Below are positions 34,104 to 46,709 of a stretch of 64,000 bases of DNA, in pieces. The notes under the pieces were generated by a model. That model did not search any database, was not told where the DNA came from, and saw only the letters and a list, made by a program, of their open reading frames with translations. The stretch is from the NCBI GenBank assembly GCA_003290165.1, contig QNQO01000639.1:310001-374000 (forward strand). The letters are read 5' to 3'. The DNA is from Berberis thunbergii. Taxonomy: Eukaryota; Streptophyta; Magnoliopsida; Ranunculales; Berberidaceae. Every line of letters begins with the position of its first letter. The first letter of the stretch is position 1. The position numbers and the translations under genes were made by a program.

Positions 34104-34116
34104 TTTATAAAGCCCA
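34104..34116 (-). promoter_or_regulatory. TATA box for the antisense gene of E3
   Basis: Minus-strand GGCTTTATAAAAG, about 85 bases upstream of the antisense ATG at 34022 and inside the element rather than in the LTR. It suggests that the antisense gene had its own promoter. Confidence 0.5.
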
Positions 34117-34335
34117 ACAATGAGGAGACGGCTCATGGGACAGCGTGCGAGATATGATAGCCATGAGAAATCCCAAAATGCGCACAAAAGACGAACGGGC
34201 AGGCAAGTGATCGAGACACCAACTCACGAAAAGCAATTGACAACATTAAATACAAGGTAATGATGAAATTGAAAGGCAAACCATCACCAAAATTAGTGGC
34301 CACGTCATCACGTCCACTAACTAAAGGGGAGTAGC

Positions 34336-34902
34336 TGATGATACATCAAAATAGACTGATCATCATGGTTGTACACATGGCATAAAAACTCATCACAAGG
34401 ATACAACGAATAACCCATTAGGCCAGCTCATGAAGCCCAATGGAAATAAAGCCAATTACACAGGCCCAGACGAGGCCCACCAATGAGGAAAATAAATAGG
34501 ACCTAAGTCCAGGCCCAAACGAATCAGAACACGGATCCAGGCCTAACACGAGTGCCCTCATAAAGAAGATGAATGTTGCACCGGAAAGAGCCGTTAAGGG
34601 AGTTACACCTCCCCGAATGCATCTCCATAAATGAGGAGACTGTTACAAAAAAACATTTCCTTCCGTTGCACCTCACATGCTTAAGTCACGCAGAGAGTTA
34701 ACCATGACATTATAAAATGTAAAGGGAATATTCGACAAAGGTATGCAACATTAACTAAGTTATGTCCAGATTTACATCCTTTTTCCAACAGAGTTACTAC
34801 TTAAGCATCGGAGTGCCTGCCACCACAAAAATGGTGGTCCTTGGCAGTCTAACAATTATTTTGCAGGTCAAACTCACAGGAGGACGATTTTTGGACGCCT
34901 CA
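34336..34902 (+). repeat. 3' LTR of E3 (567 bp)
   Basis: Begins TGATGATACATCAAAATAG and ends GGACGCCTCA. The conserved block at about 34802-34848 has hairpin CCACCA-CAAAAA-TGGTGG, a perfect six-base-pair stem that differs from the 5' copy. Confidence 0.9.
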
Positions 34903-35051
<149 letters not shown>

Positions 35052-35411
35052 CGTTTCTTTCAATATTCAAATTGTCATGTTAAATGAATTGGTCCTCAAC
35101 CATTCTTGCAAGAAGAAAAAAAAAGTTACAGATTGCCTTGGAATATTTGATTATAACTCACGTAATTGAATTATAGATTACATGTCAATTAATGACAATA
35201 TTTTGATAGCACAATTGCATTTACAAGCTGACTGCATAAGAAATACTAAAAAAAAACGTATAATTTGTAAAAATGCAACCATGACAACATGAAAATTTAA
35301 CATTGCTACTAAATTAATGAGGAAACCAAATAGTAGCTACACTAAGGATGAAACCAGATAGAAGCTAAACATTGCTACTAAACTTGTAGATGCAGAATGT
35401 GTTTTCCTTTT

Positions 35412-35926
35412 GCGTCCAAATTTGTCCTCCTAGCTGACCCACAAAACAAGTTTAGACTGACAAAGATCACTTGTTTGGTGGCCGAAGGCACTCCGATACT
35501 TAAGTCAGTTAATCTGTGGGAGAAAATGAATTTGGACAGAGTATAGTTCAATTGTATTTGTATACCTTCCGTGAAATCTTCTCTTTTCCTTATATAATGT
35601 ACGTAATTAACTCTCTGCATGACTTAAGCATGTAAAACATGATGAGAGGAGACGTTTCTCAAAACAGTATCCTCCTTCATTAAGATGCGTCCTTGGATGA
35701 GTAATTTTCGCCATGACTTGTCTCCTTCGTAACGTCTCTCTTCTTTAAGGGAAGAGACCCATTGGGCCTGGACTTGGGCCTTCAATTATGGTTTGTTATT
35801 AAAGACCTTTCTGGGCTTTTGAGACCAGACATGTCATCCGTGTTAAGATTGAAGTGTCGGTTCCTCATAATAGATGGTCTTTGCCACATATACGGCCATG
35901 GTTAGGGATTATTTGATGTATCATCA
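35412..35926 (-). repeat. Truncated solo LTR related to E3
   Basis: On the minus strand it begins TGATGATACATCAAATAATC at 35926. It carries CTTAAGTATCGGAGTGCC and the hairpin region at about 35465-35505, and runs to TTTGGACGC at 35412, where E3 would have CCTCA. No interior adjoins it. The TATA box TATATAAGG lies near 35591. Confidence 0.75.
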
Positions 35927-36422
35927 CCTTCTTTTGTTGTCCCATATTACATCTACATTCCAAATCTCTTCCAAAGTTCTGATCTTCTCACATCAAAAAT
36001 GTAAAGGGGAAAGTTAGAGAGGGATTCAAAGAAATAAAAGCAACAAGCAGGCAGATAGGAGATTTAGCGTTTTCTTTCATGACACTTAATACCACCAAAA
36101 AATCAATAAAGAAACTCCCTTGTCTAAAGAAAAACATCTTAATCAATTTTGATGTATTCTTCTTCAACAATGGCTATTCACCGCACCATTCACCACCACC
36201 ATCAACTCACTTTATGGGAAAAAAATTTGTCATACAACTTTAGTTGTCACTTTCCACATTTTTTTTCTTTGCAATTACCATATTTAAAGGTATGTTAATA
36301 TTGTTGGATCATAGTTTCTAATAGCATTGTAAAGTTTCATCAAATGGACTAACATTGTATTTATGCATCATTTCCTTGGGAGTGTATGGAAACATTATTG
36401 TCAACTATGGAATAGTTGCAAA

Positions 36423-39400
36423 TACAGGTGGGCACGGTTCGCATCGATTACAAAATTTGAGGAACCTAACTCAAACTGTTTAAATTTAACGATTTCGGGT
36501 CAGTCCGGATTCCCTGATTTTGAACATTGAAATCGAACCTAACTCAAACCATTTAGAACGGCCCGGTTCCTACGGTTCCTGCAGATAAATTTATTTGAAG
36601 TTCTAAATGTGTGAGAGAGTAAAACATCTTATGTCCCATTAGCTCAATAGTAAAATTAAACAATACAGATGCACCAATAAATCAAGATTCCTAACATAAA
36701 AAAATGCAGCAACATCCAGAAAATGATTCTGATGATAGTGATATGTAATTAGTAAAGTATCAAAAAATTTCTTGAAAGCAAGCCCAACCTATCAAAGTCT
36801 AATAACAACAAAAAAAAAACACCACCAAATCAGAAATTGAAAGAACTGAGTTACTAAATTAATTTGTCTATCACAGATTCACAATCACCATCATTAGTGG
36901 AGTTGTTCAATTTCTTGGCTCTCCAAGCATGAACATATTCTCCAAGAACAACACATTCTCTAGCTGCCTGGTACCATGCCTGGATTGTACCAGGCACGTG
37001 TCGCTTGATGAGGTTGCAACCTCATCAAAATCCAAAAAAAAAAAAGGAAAAAAGTGAAGAACTTGCTCCCCTCCTCTCCAGACGCAGGGAAAAAAATTTA
37101 GGGCTCCAAACGCCACCTCCACCTCCGCTACCTCCACCTCTTCCACCCCCACTACCTCCGCTGTCATCCTCTACGCCTCATCAAAAGCATCGACAGAGAG
37201 AAGGTGTCACTGGTGGTGTTAATATTTGAGAGATGGTAATGCAGATGGTTCTTCTCTTCAAATATCGCCTATTCCACTGCTTTCTTGTTTGGATGTAGAA
37301 GTAATTCACTGAATTACTTTGTGAACGTTTTATGCTTGATTGTGCTGTCTTTTTTTCGTATTGACCATTAGATGGCCTTGTATTTCATAAATAGAAAAGA
37401 GAGATTCTTTCATTTGTTGAGCTCAATCTGTATTTAGTGGGATGGCTATCATTTAGATAGATTGGATGTATGTAGGTTACCAAACTCGTCTGATTTTCTG
37501 TTCTATTCTAGGCTCGTCCCATTTTCTGTTCTATTCTGATTAATCTTGTTAAAGGTTAAATGCTAAGGGGTCCAGATGATAAGAATATTTTGAGTGCTTT
37601 TTGTTACAAGTTCTATAATCCATATTGAATCCAATATGGCGAAAGAATATCTATCATCATATCTGTTGTTTGTGGAGTACTAGGTAAGTGTTTTTTCAAC
37701 TTTGCCACAAGTGTCTACTGACCAAGCCTAGTTTGCAACATTTTGACTTGTATTTGAGTACAAATCTTCAAATAGTGTGAACTTATTTGTATTCTATGAA
37801 AGCTAATGCTATTGAAGGCTTGCAATTTGATATTAAAAGTTGTGAACTTATTTGTAATCTTTGTACCACAGTAAACGAAGCTCAATTGTTATAAACAATA
37901 AATGCCTGAAAAATGAGACGTCCATGGTTGTTCAAGGGATTGCTACATTCCATTTCAGGTTACAATGTCATTGTATAACAATTCTCAGAGACAAAAAAAA
38001 AAACAACAAGGAAGAACTGCTTTGATCAGCTAAGGCATGACCTACACAACATTATATACCTGCAATAACTGTGATATTCAAAATCTCAGATGATCTCAAA
38101 TACACAAGGAAATCAATGACCATCTATGGACATTACCTGCTTCAAACCATACAAGAGGGTACCACATGATGCTCTATATAAATTCCTTTGAAGCGTACCT
38201 CTAACTTACAACAAATAGCAAGGTGTTAACTGCTTGAAATGGACTTCATGTGCAGATAATATCCTTAATTGCTTCCGCGCTGGCTAACAAGTTCATATCT
38301 AATGCATCTAAACAATAATACATGATCCAACCCTATCATTTCAGAATTCAGGCCTATTGACATGGATCTTCACTACTATACAATGCAACGCGCAGGAAAC
38401 ATGGATGCCAAAGAAAATACAGCGGATGAGGCCTATTGACATGGATCTTCTCTCTGTCGATGCTTTTGATGAGGTGTGGAGGATGACGGCCGAGGTGGCG
38501 AAAGTGGCATTTGGAGCCCTAATTTTCTTTTCCCTGCGTTTGGAAAGGAGATGAGCAAGTTTTTCACTTTATTCCTTTTTTTTTTTTTTTGGGATTTTGA
38601 TGAGGTTATCAAGTGGAACGTGTCTGGTGCCATCCAGGCCTGGTACTAAAGTTGACCACTAATTATTACAACCCCACCCAACGGCTTAGATCCACTTCCC
38701 CCCAAGATATTCATCAATCTTGAACACAAATATGCCTTCTCTGTTCCAACATCTCCTCCAAATCACTTTCACGACTTCAACGACCACCACCTTCTCTACC
38801 ATCTCCATCACCAATTTACCTAACTTCACCCAACTTCCCTTTCACAATGTATCGTCTATTCTCCACTAGCCCATCTCTCTAACCACCATTTCTAGGGGGG
38901 CTTTTTTCACCATCATGAACTCCCCCTCACCACCATTCGCCACCAATCAAATGGACAACTTTCTCACAGACAATTTCTCAAACACCTGGTACGACTAGGC
39001 GCCACCTTCTTGACATCAACTTTGATCAATTGGACTTCACAGATCATCGCCAATTCACCCTCCTAAACTAGCCGCCACTCGATGCACTTCCAATCCCTCA
39101 ACAACCCATCACCACCTTTGTTGAACCCGATCGTGGGGGATCGGTGGTGGAGAGGGTCAGGAAGCAGGACTCGTGGTTGAGATCGATCAAAGATGAGGTG
39201 AGATCAATCTAAGACAAACTAGCAGCTTCGAAAAACTCAACTTCAGTCTAGTTAAGGTTGATCTGGTCCTTCGAAGATGAGGTGAGATCGATCTAAGACG
39301 TCATTAGGTGAGATCGAGATGGATGGATGGATGGAGATGGAAAAGGAGGCAGAGAAGAGAAGATGAGGTGACTTTGGTCTAATAGGAGAATAGATGAGAG

Positions 39401-39619
39401 AAGTGACGGTAGCACAAATTGGGGGTTTTAGGGTTAAGTGTTATAGAAACGGATCGAAACCGAACCGTTTCATTTCAGATTTTTGGAACCGGACTCGAAC
39501 CGTTCTCACAACGGATCCGGACCATTTATTAAATTATAAGATCCAATCCGGATCGTTTGGTGCATAATGGTCTGAATCAATTTGGATCCGTAGTTCCTCG
39601 ACTCGTTTGCCCACCCCTA
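36423..39619. mobile_element. hAT-type element hAT2 in the GH17 exon (3197 bp)
   Basis: Left end TACAGGTGGGCACGGTTC, right end GTTTGCCCACCCCTA. The identical 8-bp duplication GTTGCAAA lies at 36415-36422 and 39620-39627, and removing the element restores ...NYGIVANDLPP. The subterminal blocks match hAT1 (GGAACCTAACTC, GAACCGTTC). It has no transposase. It carries a long-TIR element (36966-38645), and 38690-39400 is a worn leader or unknown gene piece. Confidence 0.9.
36966..38645. mobile_element. Long-terminal-inverted-repeat element nested in hAT2
   Basis: Arms 36966-37203 and about 38436-38645 are inverted copies of each other: GGTACCATGCCTGGATTGTA against the right end CCATCCAGGCCTGGTAC, AACCTCATCAAAATCC, GCTCC-AACGCCACCTC and GCATCGACAGAGAGAAG. 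Arms of over 200 bp suggest a Mutator-like (MULE) element, but no 9-bp duplication was found. The 1.2-kb middle has no frame. The frames 36907-37167 and 38357-38554 are the two arms read antisense to each other. Confidence 0.7.
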
Positions 39620-40035
39620 GTTGCAAATGATCTCCCTCCCAAAGCACCATTATTACTCATGTAGGCTCTTCGATTACAACCCTACTACATTGCAAGCCTT
39701 TGCTCACACCGGGATAGCTATTGCAAGTAATGTGCCTAATGATCAAATACCTAACCTCACCAAGGTTGCGTTTGCCCAAGACTGGGTCAAAACTCATGTC
39801 ATCCCCAATTTCCCCACCACCAACATTGTTCAGATTTTATTAGGGAACCATGTTTTATCAACAGCTAACAACTAAACAAAGTGTTAATAGTGGGCCTTGT
39901 TCCAGCAATGCAAAACCTACATAAATCCCTCGTAGTGGTAGGGGCATCGTTGGACAGCAGAATTAAGGTCTCTACTCCACATTCCCTAGGAATTTTATCC
40001 AGTTCTGATCCCCCATCGATCGGGAAGTTCAGAAG

Positions 40036-40337
40036 AGGCTACGACAATGTTATGCTCAAGCCATTGCTTAAGTTCCTGAGGGGCCAATGACATGACAACT
40101 CAATGGTTAGAGCTTGGCGGATGGTACCACTAGGTCATGGGTTTGAACCTAGCATATTTATCAGTTTATGAGGCTACGACAATGTTATGCTCAAGCCATT
40201 GCTTAAGTTCCTGAGGGGCCAATGACATGACAACTCAATGGTTAGAGCTTGGCGGATGGTACCACTAGGTCATGGGTTTGAACCTAGCATATTTATCAGT
40301 TTATGGTGTGTTCACCAGGACGTTGATAGGAAAAAAT
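40036..40337 (+). repeat. tRNA-derived SINE insertion with a perfect 135-bp tandem duplication
   Basis: An A-box-like ACTCAATGGTTAGAGCTTGG and a B-box-like GGGTTTGAACCTA lie about 35 bases apart. The inserted sequence ends GATAGGAAAAAA and is bracketed by TTCCTGAGGGGCCA (40073) and TTCCTGAGGGCCA (40338), a SINE-like target duplication in the GH17 pseudogene. Within it, 40036-40170 and 40171-40305 appear identical, so the duplication is recent and also copies a little GH17 sequence. Confidence 0.7.
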
Positions 40338-41919
40338 TTCCTGAGGGCCACCAGTGCCTCTTTTATGATCAGCCTATATGCTGACACATTTGATTATGCC
40401 CTATTTCGGCCCAATGCTGGTGTGTTGGACCCAAACACGCAATTCGGTCTGTTGTCAATGGGGAGAGTGTGGCCCAATACAATGCAAACTTGGTTCAACA
40501 TGTAACATTTGGTCTTGGCACACCACTCATGCCCAATCCGACATTTGAGACGTATATTTTTGCTCTGCTCAACGAATATTTAAACCCGGGGCACAACTTG
40601 TGAGCGAAACTTTGGGCTTTTTCAACCAGATATGATACCTGTTTACGACATCGGAATCTTGAGACCCAGTGTAGTTTATGCATCGGTTTTGCTAACAAAC
40701 CTATCCTTGTCTTCTCACATGCGTATGCATTTCTGTTATTGTACTTTACAACACCTCAATTTTGGGCAGTAATGTCCAGGATCTGGACTAGCTCAAACCC
40801 CTCATAGATGTTCCGAAGCTTGAACAGATCTTATGAGTATCAATTATGTTTAAGCGTGAGCTTATCAATTTGCAAGCCAAAAATTGAAACATTATGATAC
40901 CTATGAAGTCAAGACTATATATATATTTGCTACTGGCTTTCTTCTCAGATTATGGACTCTAATATCTTCTCATGTGATTCCGTTTTTTCATTATGAAAAG
41001 TGAAAACAGAGAATAACTTGATGATAATTTAGATTGCTTGGATGACTTAAATGGGTTCGATTGTTGCAGGCTAGAACGTCGGTGCCTACGAATCCAAACC
41101 CAAGTATTACTCCAGCGAGTCCAAACCCTCCAAGCCCAAGTGCTACTCATGTGAATTCAGACCCCAGTCCAAACAAGGGAAAGCCATGGTGCCTTCCGGC
41201 AACGGGTGCAAATGAACATTCCTTGCAAAACAGCATAGATAGATTATGTATGTGGGCTAGGTATTGATTGTTGAAAAATCCAAGTTGGAGGGCCATGCTT
41301 CTTCCCTAACACGGTTAGAGCTCATGCAATGAATGCCTACTACCAAGCTCTATGATTGTGACTTCAGGCAAACTGCAGCATTTGCAACCGTTGATCCAAG
41401 TGCCCAAAGAAAGAGGAAATCAAAGCAAAGCATACATGTGAATAGGAATGATCTTCAAATTCATATTTTTATTTTTCCAGGCTATGGAAGCTGCAAATAT
41501 AAATCTTGGTGACTAAGAATGCAAAATATTTCAAGGTGGAAGAAATATACAAATGATCCCACTGCAGTTTTCCCATGAGTTCGAGGATTTTGTACATGAT
41601 TGTTTCTACTATTATAGACTCTCTTGCCTTATCAAAAAATAGATACATATTATAAATGTTATAGGCAATATTACCATCCCAACATGTAGTAGAAATCTGT
41701 TGATTTAGATGATACTATTGATCAACAGTTGTGTTGTCAAGATACTGATATAATGTTTGATTTGTTGTTCACTTTTCAGTTCAAACCCTCATATCATCAA
41801 CCTAGCCTGTATTCAGTCAAGGAAATTTTAGTTAAACATTCACTATCTTTGTTTATTAGAAGTATATCACACCACTTTAAAATTTCAACATTGTGGAAAT
41901 AGATGGTAATACATCCCTA

Positions 41920-42611
41920 CAGGCACGGATTCACGTCAGGGCAGGCACTTGCCCCACTTACTTTTGAGAAATTGTTCATATTTTATTTTATTTGTTCCCT
42001 AATTAGTTTTTTATTTGCCCCTCTATTCTCATTTTTCACTTCAACCAGAACTTCATCTTTCAAAATCATGTACATATCAAATCCAAACACTACTTTTTCA
42101 GTTAGAGATAGAGGATAAATCCCTCAAATCTCTCCAAGAAACCAAAATTCACAATTTCTTCTTCACACTTCATCGATTGGATAAGATGAGGGAAACTCTC
42201 ATATTTCATCATCTTCAAAGATCTATAATTATTGAGTTATTTGAGCTCATCTTCACAAGATCCAGCAGGGTCCAAACCACCTTATTCTTCTTCTTCTAGG
42301 TACCAGGTGTTTTCATTAATCACTGTGTTGGTCATCTCCACAAAAAAATCGTAAGCAACCCAATCTCCTCCTCCTTTTCTTCATGTAGTAGTAATTAACG
42401 ATTCAAACCATTCTCTTGTGTTGTGTTTCTAAAAGTAGTAATAATCTTCAATGAATATAGTAGAAATCATTTTCAATGAATGTCTTTATTGTACTCCCCT
42501 TTTTGTTGTATTTAAAAAAAAATCATGTTAAAGTAACTAATTTTATATTATATTTAATTAATTATGACATCACTCCGTCCTCCTTCAACAAAAATCTTGG
42601 CTCCGTCAGTG
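41920..42611. mobile_element. Small non-autonomous hAT-like element (692 bp)
   Basis: Ends CAGGCACGGATTCACG and GGCTCCGTCAGTG. The 8-bp duplication CATCCCTA flanks it (41912-41919 and 42612-42619). The ends fit the common plant 'CAGTGGCGGAGCC / CAGGGGCGGATCC' terminal type that I associate with Tip100-like hATs. No transposase is present; the frames inside (41903-42299) are not recognised. Confidence 0.8.
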
Positions 42612-43046
42612 CATCCCTAACGTGTATACTTGATGAAATATATTACAAAGAAAACAGTTTGATTGGTCTCAGCTTTTCAATATATCATGAGATTCAGGGA
42701 AGTTAAGTAATGTACCATTAACATATCATGCTTGATCACATTGTTTAACATCCTGATGAACCAGTAATAAAGCTGAGCAAAATGGAAAACTCACTCTAAA
42801 ACAAACTGAAACCAGGGACCTCGCCTTCAAATCTACAACATGAATGAAGTTGAATTTTCAGATTTATTAAAGTTTCTCCCACTGCATCTAAGACACCTAA
42901 CAAGAATTTCACTTACGTTACCAACAGCAGTGAACGTGTGCAATTGCATATGAAACACGGTATACACTTGATTCATTTCCGTAGATGAAAAAAAATCAAA
43001 TTATGAACCATTAAGCAAAACTGAACAATTCATTGTGTGGATGTAC

Positions 43047-43200
43047 CCAAAGCCTCGACAAAGGTATGCTATTTATATATACATACAGTATTCTCCAAAA
43101 GGTTATCATGCTTGGGGTTCCCAAAGCGTTGACAAGGGTCAGCTATATATATATATATATATATATCCAGTATTCTGTAAAAGGTTATCATGCTTGGTGG
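43047..43200. repeat. Short tandem duplication with (AT)n
   Basis: CCCAAAGC...GACAA-GGT...AGTATTCT--AAAAGGTTATCATGCTTGG occurs twice, 73 bases apart, and the second copy holds an (AT) run at 43140-43165. Confidence 0.6.
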
Positions 43201-45069
43201 TCAAGTATAAATGACATGTGAAACCATCTCTCAACTGATTTACCCGATGATGAGTGATGCATCCAAGGCCAGTTTGATTCACATATATCACCTGAGGAGT
43301 TTCCATCGGTGTCCTTCAAACTCGTATCAGCATTTTCATTCAGAAGAAACTCAGCAATGGTTTCTCTCTCACACATGGCTACATAGTGCAATGGTGTTTG
43401 CCCTTCGTTGTCATGCATCAGGGGCAGAAGGTACAAAGTTCTTAAGAAGTTTTCATCAACATGCAAAAGGTTGAAAAGAAACTATCAAAGAAAATATAGT
43501 AAACATTGAAAGATTATATATCATGTAATTATAAATTTGTAATGGAATGCCGAAAGCTCATTAAATTGTTAGCATTATCGACTGGTTTTTCATAAAAAAT
43601 AAAATAAAATAAAATAAAATAAAATGCAATTATGATGAACCTCCTTCATGGCCACCTGTTGTGGCTTATATAGACATCTTGTCAGAGCCATAATGGTCAG
43701 AGTTTACAAGAAATGCGTTTTAACCAAAAACAAGTGCAAAACAAATAAGGGACATTATTGTTACCATAGCATTCACATCAGCCTTCTTGCTAACAAGCAC
43801 CTCCACAACGTTAAGGTGACCACGGTCTACAGCCCAATGTAATGGGGTCCTTCCCTCGTTGTCTGCAATTATTTCAAATGAACAGATTAGAACTAAGATG
43901 ACTCTCGACTAAGGCTCCTTACACTTCCTGCACTATTCATTAGTAACATTGAGGATACGCTATTCAGACAAATGAAAACAGTAAAGCAAAGGCAGATATC
44001 AGTGAAGAACCCAAGGAAAACCATAACAGTCAATGAGATGGGAAACACAAAAGAGCTTTGGTAAACATGAAATGGACATATAGGGAGGGGGAAACCACCA
44101 ATGACCATTCTTTGATCATCAGTAACACCAACTGCATGGCATAGGCCATATAGCAATGCTCCATCAACACTTTTTTTCTCCCACCAAATTTGTTGAAACG
44201 CAGCTTTCTTATTAATCATCTACCTCATTCATGTTTTTGTAAAAATGTAGTATTCCCATCACAATTCAATATAGTAAGCATATACGCTAACCAAGGTTGT
44301 AACGGATGGATGAGGAAAGAATTACCTTTACATATAATTTCTCCTGCATTACACGGTCTACACTAGCAGTAATAATATGAAAAATTAATTACCTAAATTA
44401 AATCACCACATAGATGAACTCTGTGTTATTCCAGAGTTATATTTTGCAGTGCAACCACTTCCTAGCACCAATAACAAGAGCACATACATTTACATGTACT
44501 AACTTGTGTATAACTCCAAATGTGTTATACTTGCTAATTGGAAAGATTCTCATAAAATTGAGATTAGAAATTAAATAATCAAATAAAGTAGCAAAGAAAA
44601 CTAAAATATAATAATAGAGATGTAGCATAGGTAGATTGTGAAAGGCATAACCTTTTAGATTCACTGAAACCCCGATGTCTACATGTTTGAGCAAGTTATC
44701 TCTCTCTCCTTCTCTGGCGGCAGCATGTATGGCATCAAGCATCCTGGGAACATAAAAAAAGGAAATTGGTCGTTATCCGCATGAAAACATAAAAAAGGAA
44801 ATAGGTAGTCTTCCTAAAGAATTTGCTATTACAAAGAAACGGCCAAGGCTCCAGCTTAGCACATGTAATTTACATATGCATTTTGCAAACTAACGCATTC
44901 GCATTAGTTTGCATATTGCAATACACTACTTTACTGTTGCTTTGAACTAATTAAGGAAAAATCAATGCAAAGTTCAACAAGTATTTTGATTTATCAACAT
45001 GTGGTAGTAACACGCTGACAGCCTGGCATGGTAATGGTGGTGGTGGGGGGTTGTAAAGGTCGTGATAGT

Positions 45070-45640
45070 CAGTGACAGAGCCAGGATTTTGTTGAAGGGG
45101 GGCGAAGTAATGAGTGATAATTAATGATGATAGAATATAATAATTAATCACTTTAACATTTTTTTAGTTTGAACAATACATAAATAACTATACAAAACAC
45201 TAATTGTTAAACAAAACTTCATCTAATCTATGGAGAAGAAAATGGATCCAACAAGTTATACTTTGTAGGAACACAAAAGATAAATATATGCAGGCAAATA
45301 ATATTGGTATATAAAATTAAAGGGCAAAATTTGATTTCAAGGGTAAAATTATATTTGGACAAAAAAATTGGGTTAAAAATGTGTTGACTGTAAAAGGCTC
45401 CCATTGATTACCAAAATGCCCTTCAAACTGTAACCCACAAATGAACCTCGAGATACAAAAATGTATCTTGAGCAAAAATTAATTGGATCAAAATTTTCAT
45501 GTATCTTCAGAAATATTCTACGAATAAATACAAAATTAAACCTTGAGATATGAATTCATCTCGAGAAAATACTTAAAAAAATATTCTTCTTCTTGAAAAT
45601 AGGCAAGTGAGATTAGGGTTGCTGGTAGCTGGTAGTGATG
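45070..45640 (+). repeat. Unpaired hAT-like terminus in the ACBP intron
   Basis: CAGTGACAGAGCCAGGATTTTG at 45070 matches the left end of the element at 53234. I could not pair it with a right end or a target duplication, so it is a fragment. The following about 550 bp are AT-rich without a gene. Confidence 0.45.
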
Positions 45641-45888
45641 GTGGGAGGGGACTAAACCAAGCAAACAGGGAGAGAGGGAGGGAGAGGAAGAGAGGACAAG
45701 GCAAGGGTTGCCAGTGTCGCATTAAATAGTGAGGGGGAGCAAAAAAGATGAAATGGGTGGGGTGGGGTCGTCAGAGTCGCAAATAATATAAAAAGAGAAA
45801 TGGTGGGGTGGGACGACGTCATCGGTGTCGCAAGGGTGAGGAAATCAAAAAATTCAAAAGCTAATGGGGACAAGGGAGTGTAGTCAAG

Positions 45889-46375
45889 GCGATCGCCTAA
45901 GTGCACCTCAAGGCATTTTCACAGATTACCGACTCAAAATGAGGCAAGGCGACAATTAAGGCGTATCCCCTTGGACCACCTCATCCTGCCTCCTGCCTCA
46001 TGCCTCAGACCAGAAGAACAACCCACTCTATAAATGCCAAAGCCCAAAAGCCCAGTTGCAGCCTACTATCTATTAGGGTATTAGACATATGAGCCTTGGT
46101 TGTTTGGGGTTAGAGTCTTGGTCGCTGTTGTGAAGCTTTTCTCCTTCAAATCAGATACATCTCCACCTTTCTCCTCTCCTCTTCCTTCGGTCTCCTCTCT
46201 TCTTTTTCTCTTGTCTTCTTCTTCTTCTTCTGCCACTGCCTTTTTTCCCCTCCTTTCCCCTTCATCTTTCCCCTTCTTCTATTTTCTTTTTTATGATTGT
46301 CACGGCCTGTTTTCAGGAGTTCCTTTGATTCCAGCTTGTGGATAAACTCCAGGACATACCTAGAAGACCTAAATC
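45889..46375 (+). mobile_element. Fragment of a CAAGGCG-end transposon, copy A
   Basis: Starts with repeated CAAGGCG/GCCTCA motifs. A CT-rich leader follows (46140-46290), then TTTATGATTGTCACGGCCTG, TTTTCAGGAGTTC and GATTCCAGCTTGTGGATAAA. The same order occurs on the minus strand at 53030-52490. No transposase was found. Confidence 0.55.
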
Positions 46376-46709
46376 AGTAAGTTTTTCTTTTCTATTTTTG
46401 TTTTTCTATTGCATTTTCAATTTTCATACACTTGTATTTTTTTTATTCAGTCATTGTTTATTTGGTAATTGCTATGTAATTATGCGACTTTATTATATTT
46501 TCATTTCGATTATAAAAGGTTGTGTGACTTTTTGTGCATATTTGCTTATGATACTTATCAGAACGACGATAAGTATATTACTATGCTTGATAGAGGAGTA
46601 TCTTCCATTTAGGAACTTAGGTTGTACTTGATTTCTAGGAAATGTTTCAAAGAAAATTTGCCAAAAGTGGGAAGGGTGAGTAGGATAAGAAGAGAAAGAT
46701 GATCACTAT

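Larger units (their letters stand above)
26690..34902 (+). mobile_element. Non-autonomous gypsy-type element E3 with antisense gene (8.2 kb)
   Basis: Two LTRs (26690-27255, 34336-34902) begin TGATGATACATCAAAAT and end CA. The flanking five bases are ATTAT on both sides (26685-26689, 34903-34907), though both lie in an (ATT)n tract. The interior has the post-LTR motif GTTTGGCGTCGTCTGTGGGA at 27256, a gag split by a 1.4-kb insertion, a 69-bp tandem repeat, a minus-strand Transposase_28-like gene, and the purine tract AACTAAAGGGGAGTAGC ending at 34335. No protease or pol is present. By eye the LTRs differ at roughly one base in ten, so the insertion is old. Confidence 0.88.
36376..41430 (+). pseudogene. 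GH17 + X8 glucan endo-1,3-beta-glucosidase pseudogene
   Basis: The mature start LGVYGNIIVNYGIVAN (36376-36422) is split by hAT2 and resumes at 39620 (VANDLPP, RLFDYNPTTLQAFAHTGI, VKTHVIPNFPTTNIVQILL). LIVGLVPAMQNLHKSL and KVSTPHSLGILSSS follow, up to KFL at 40077. After a SINE it continues with ATSASFMISLYA, FALFRPNAGVLDP-type sequence, TPLMPNPTFETYIFALL and PVYDIGIL. A linker leads to the X8/CBM43 module (41085-41410: GKPWCLPATGANE, FFPNTVRAHAMNAYYQALYD). Such enzymes hydrolyse callose and are secreted or GPI-anchored. At least four frameshifts and two insertions make this a dead copy. The first exon was not found. Confidence 0.88.

Noticed and set aside
39621..40090. Two GH17 frames as intact genes
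   Set aside because: They are parts of one gene separated by a frameshift and lacking catalytic regions; clearly a pseudogene.
40100..40165. Possible tRNA gene
   Set aside because: A and B boxes are present but no acceptor stem or anticodon arm can be formed convincingly, and it is inside a SINE-like insertion.
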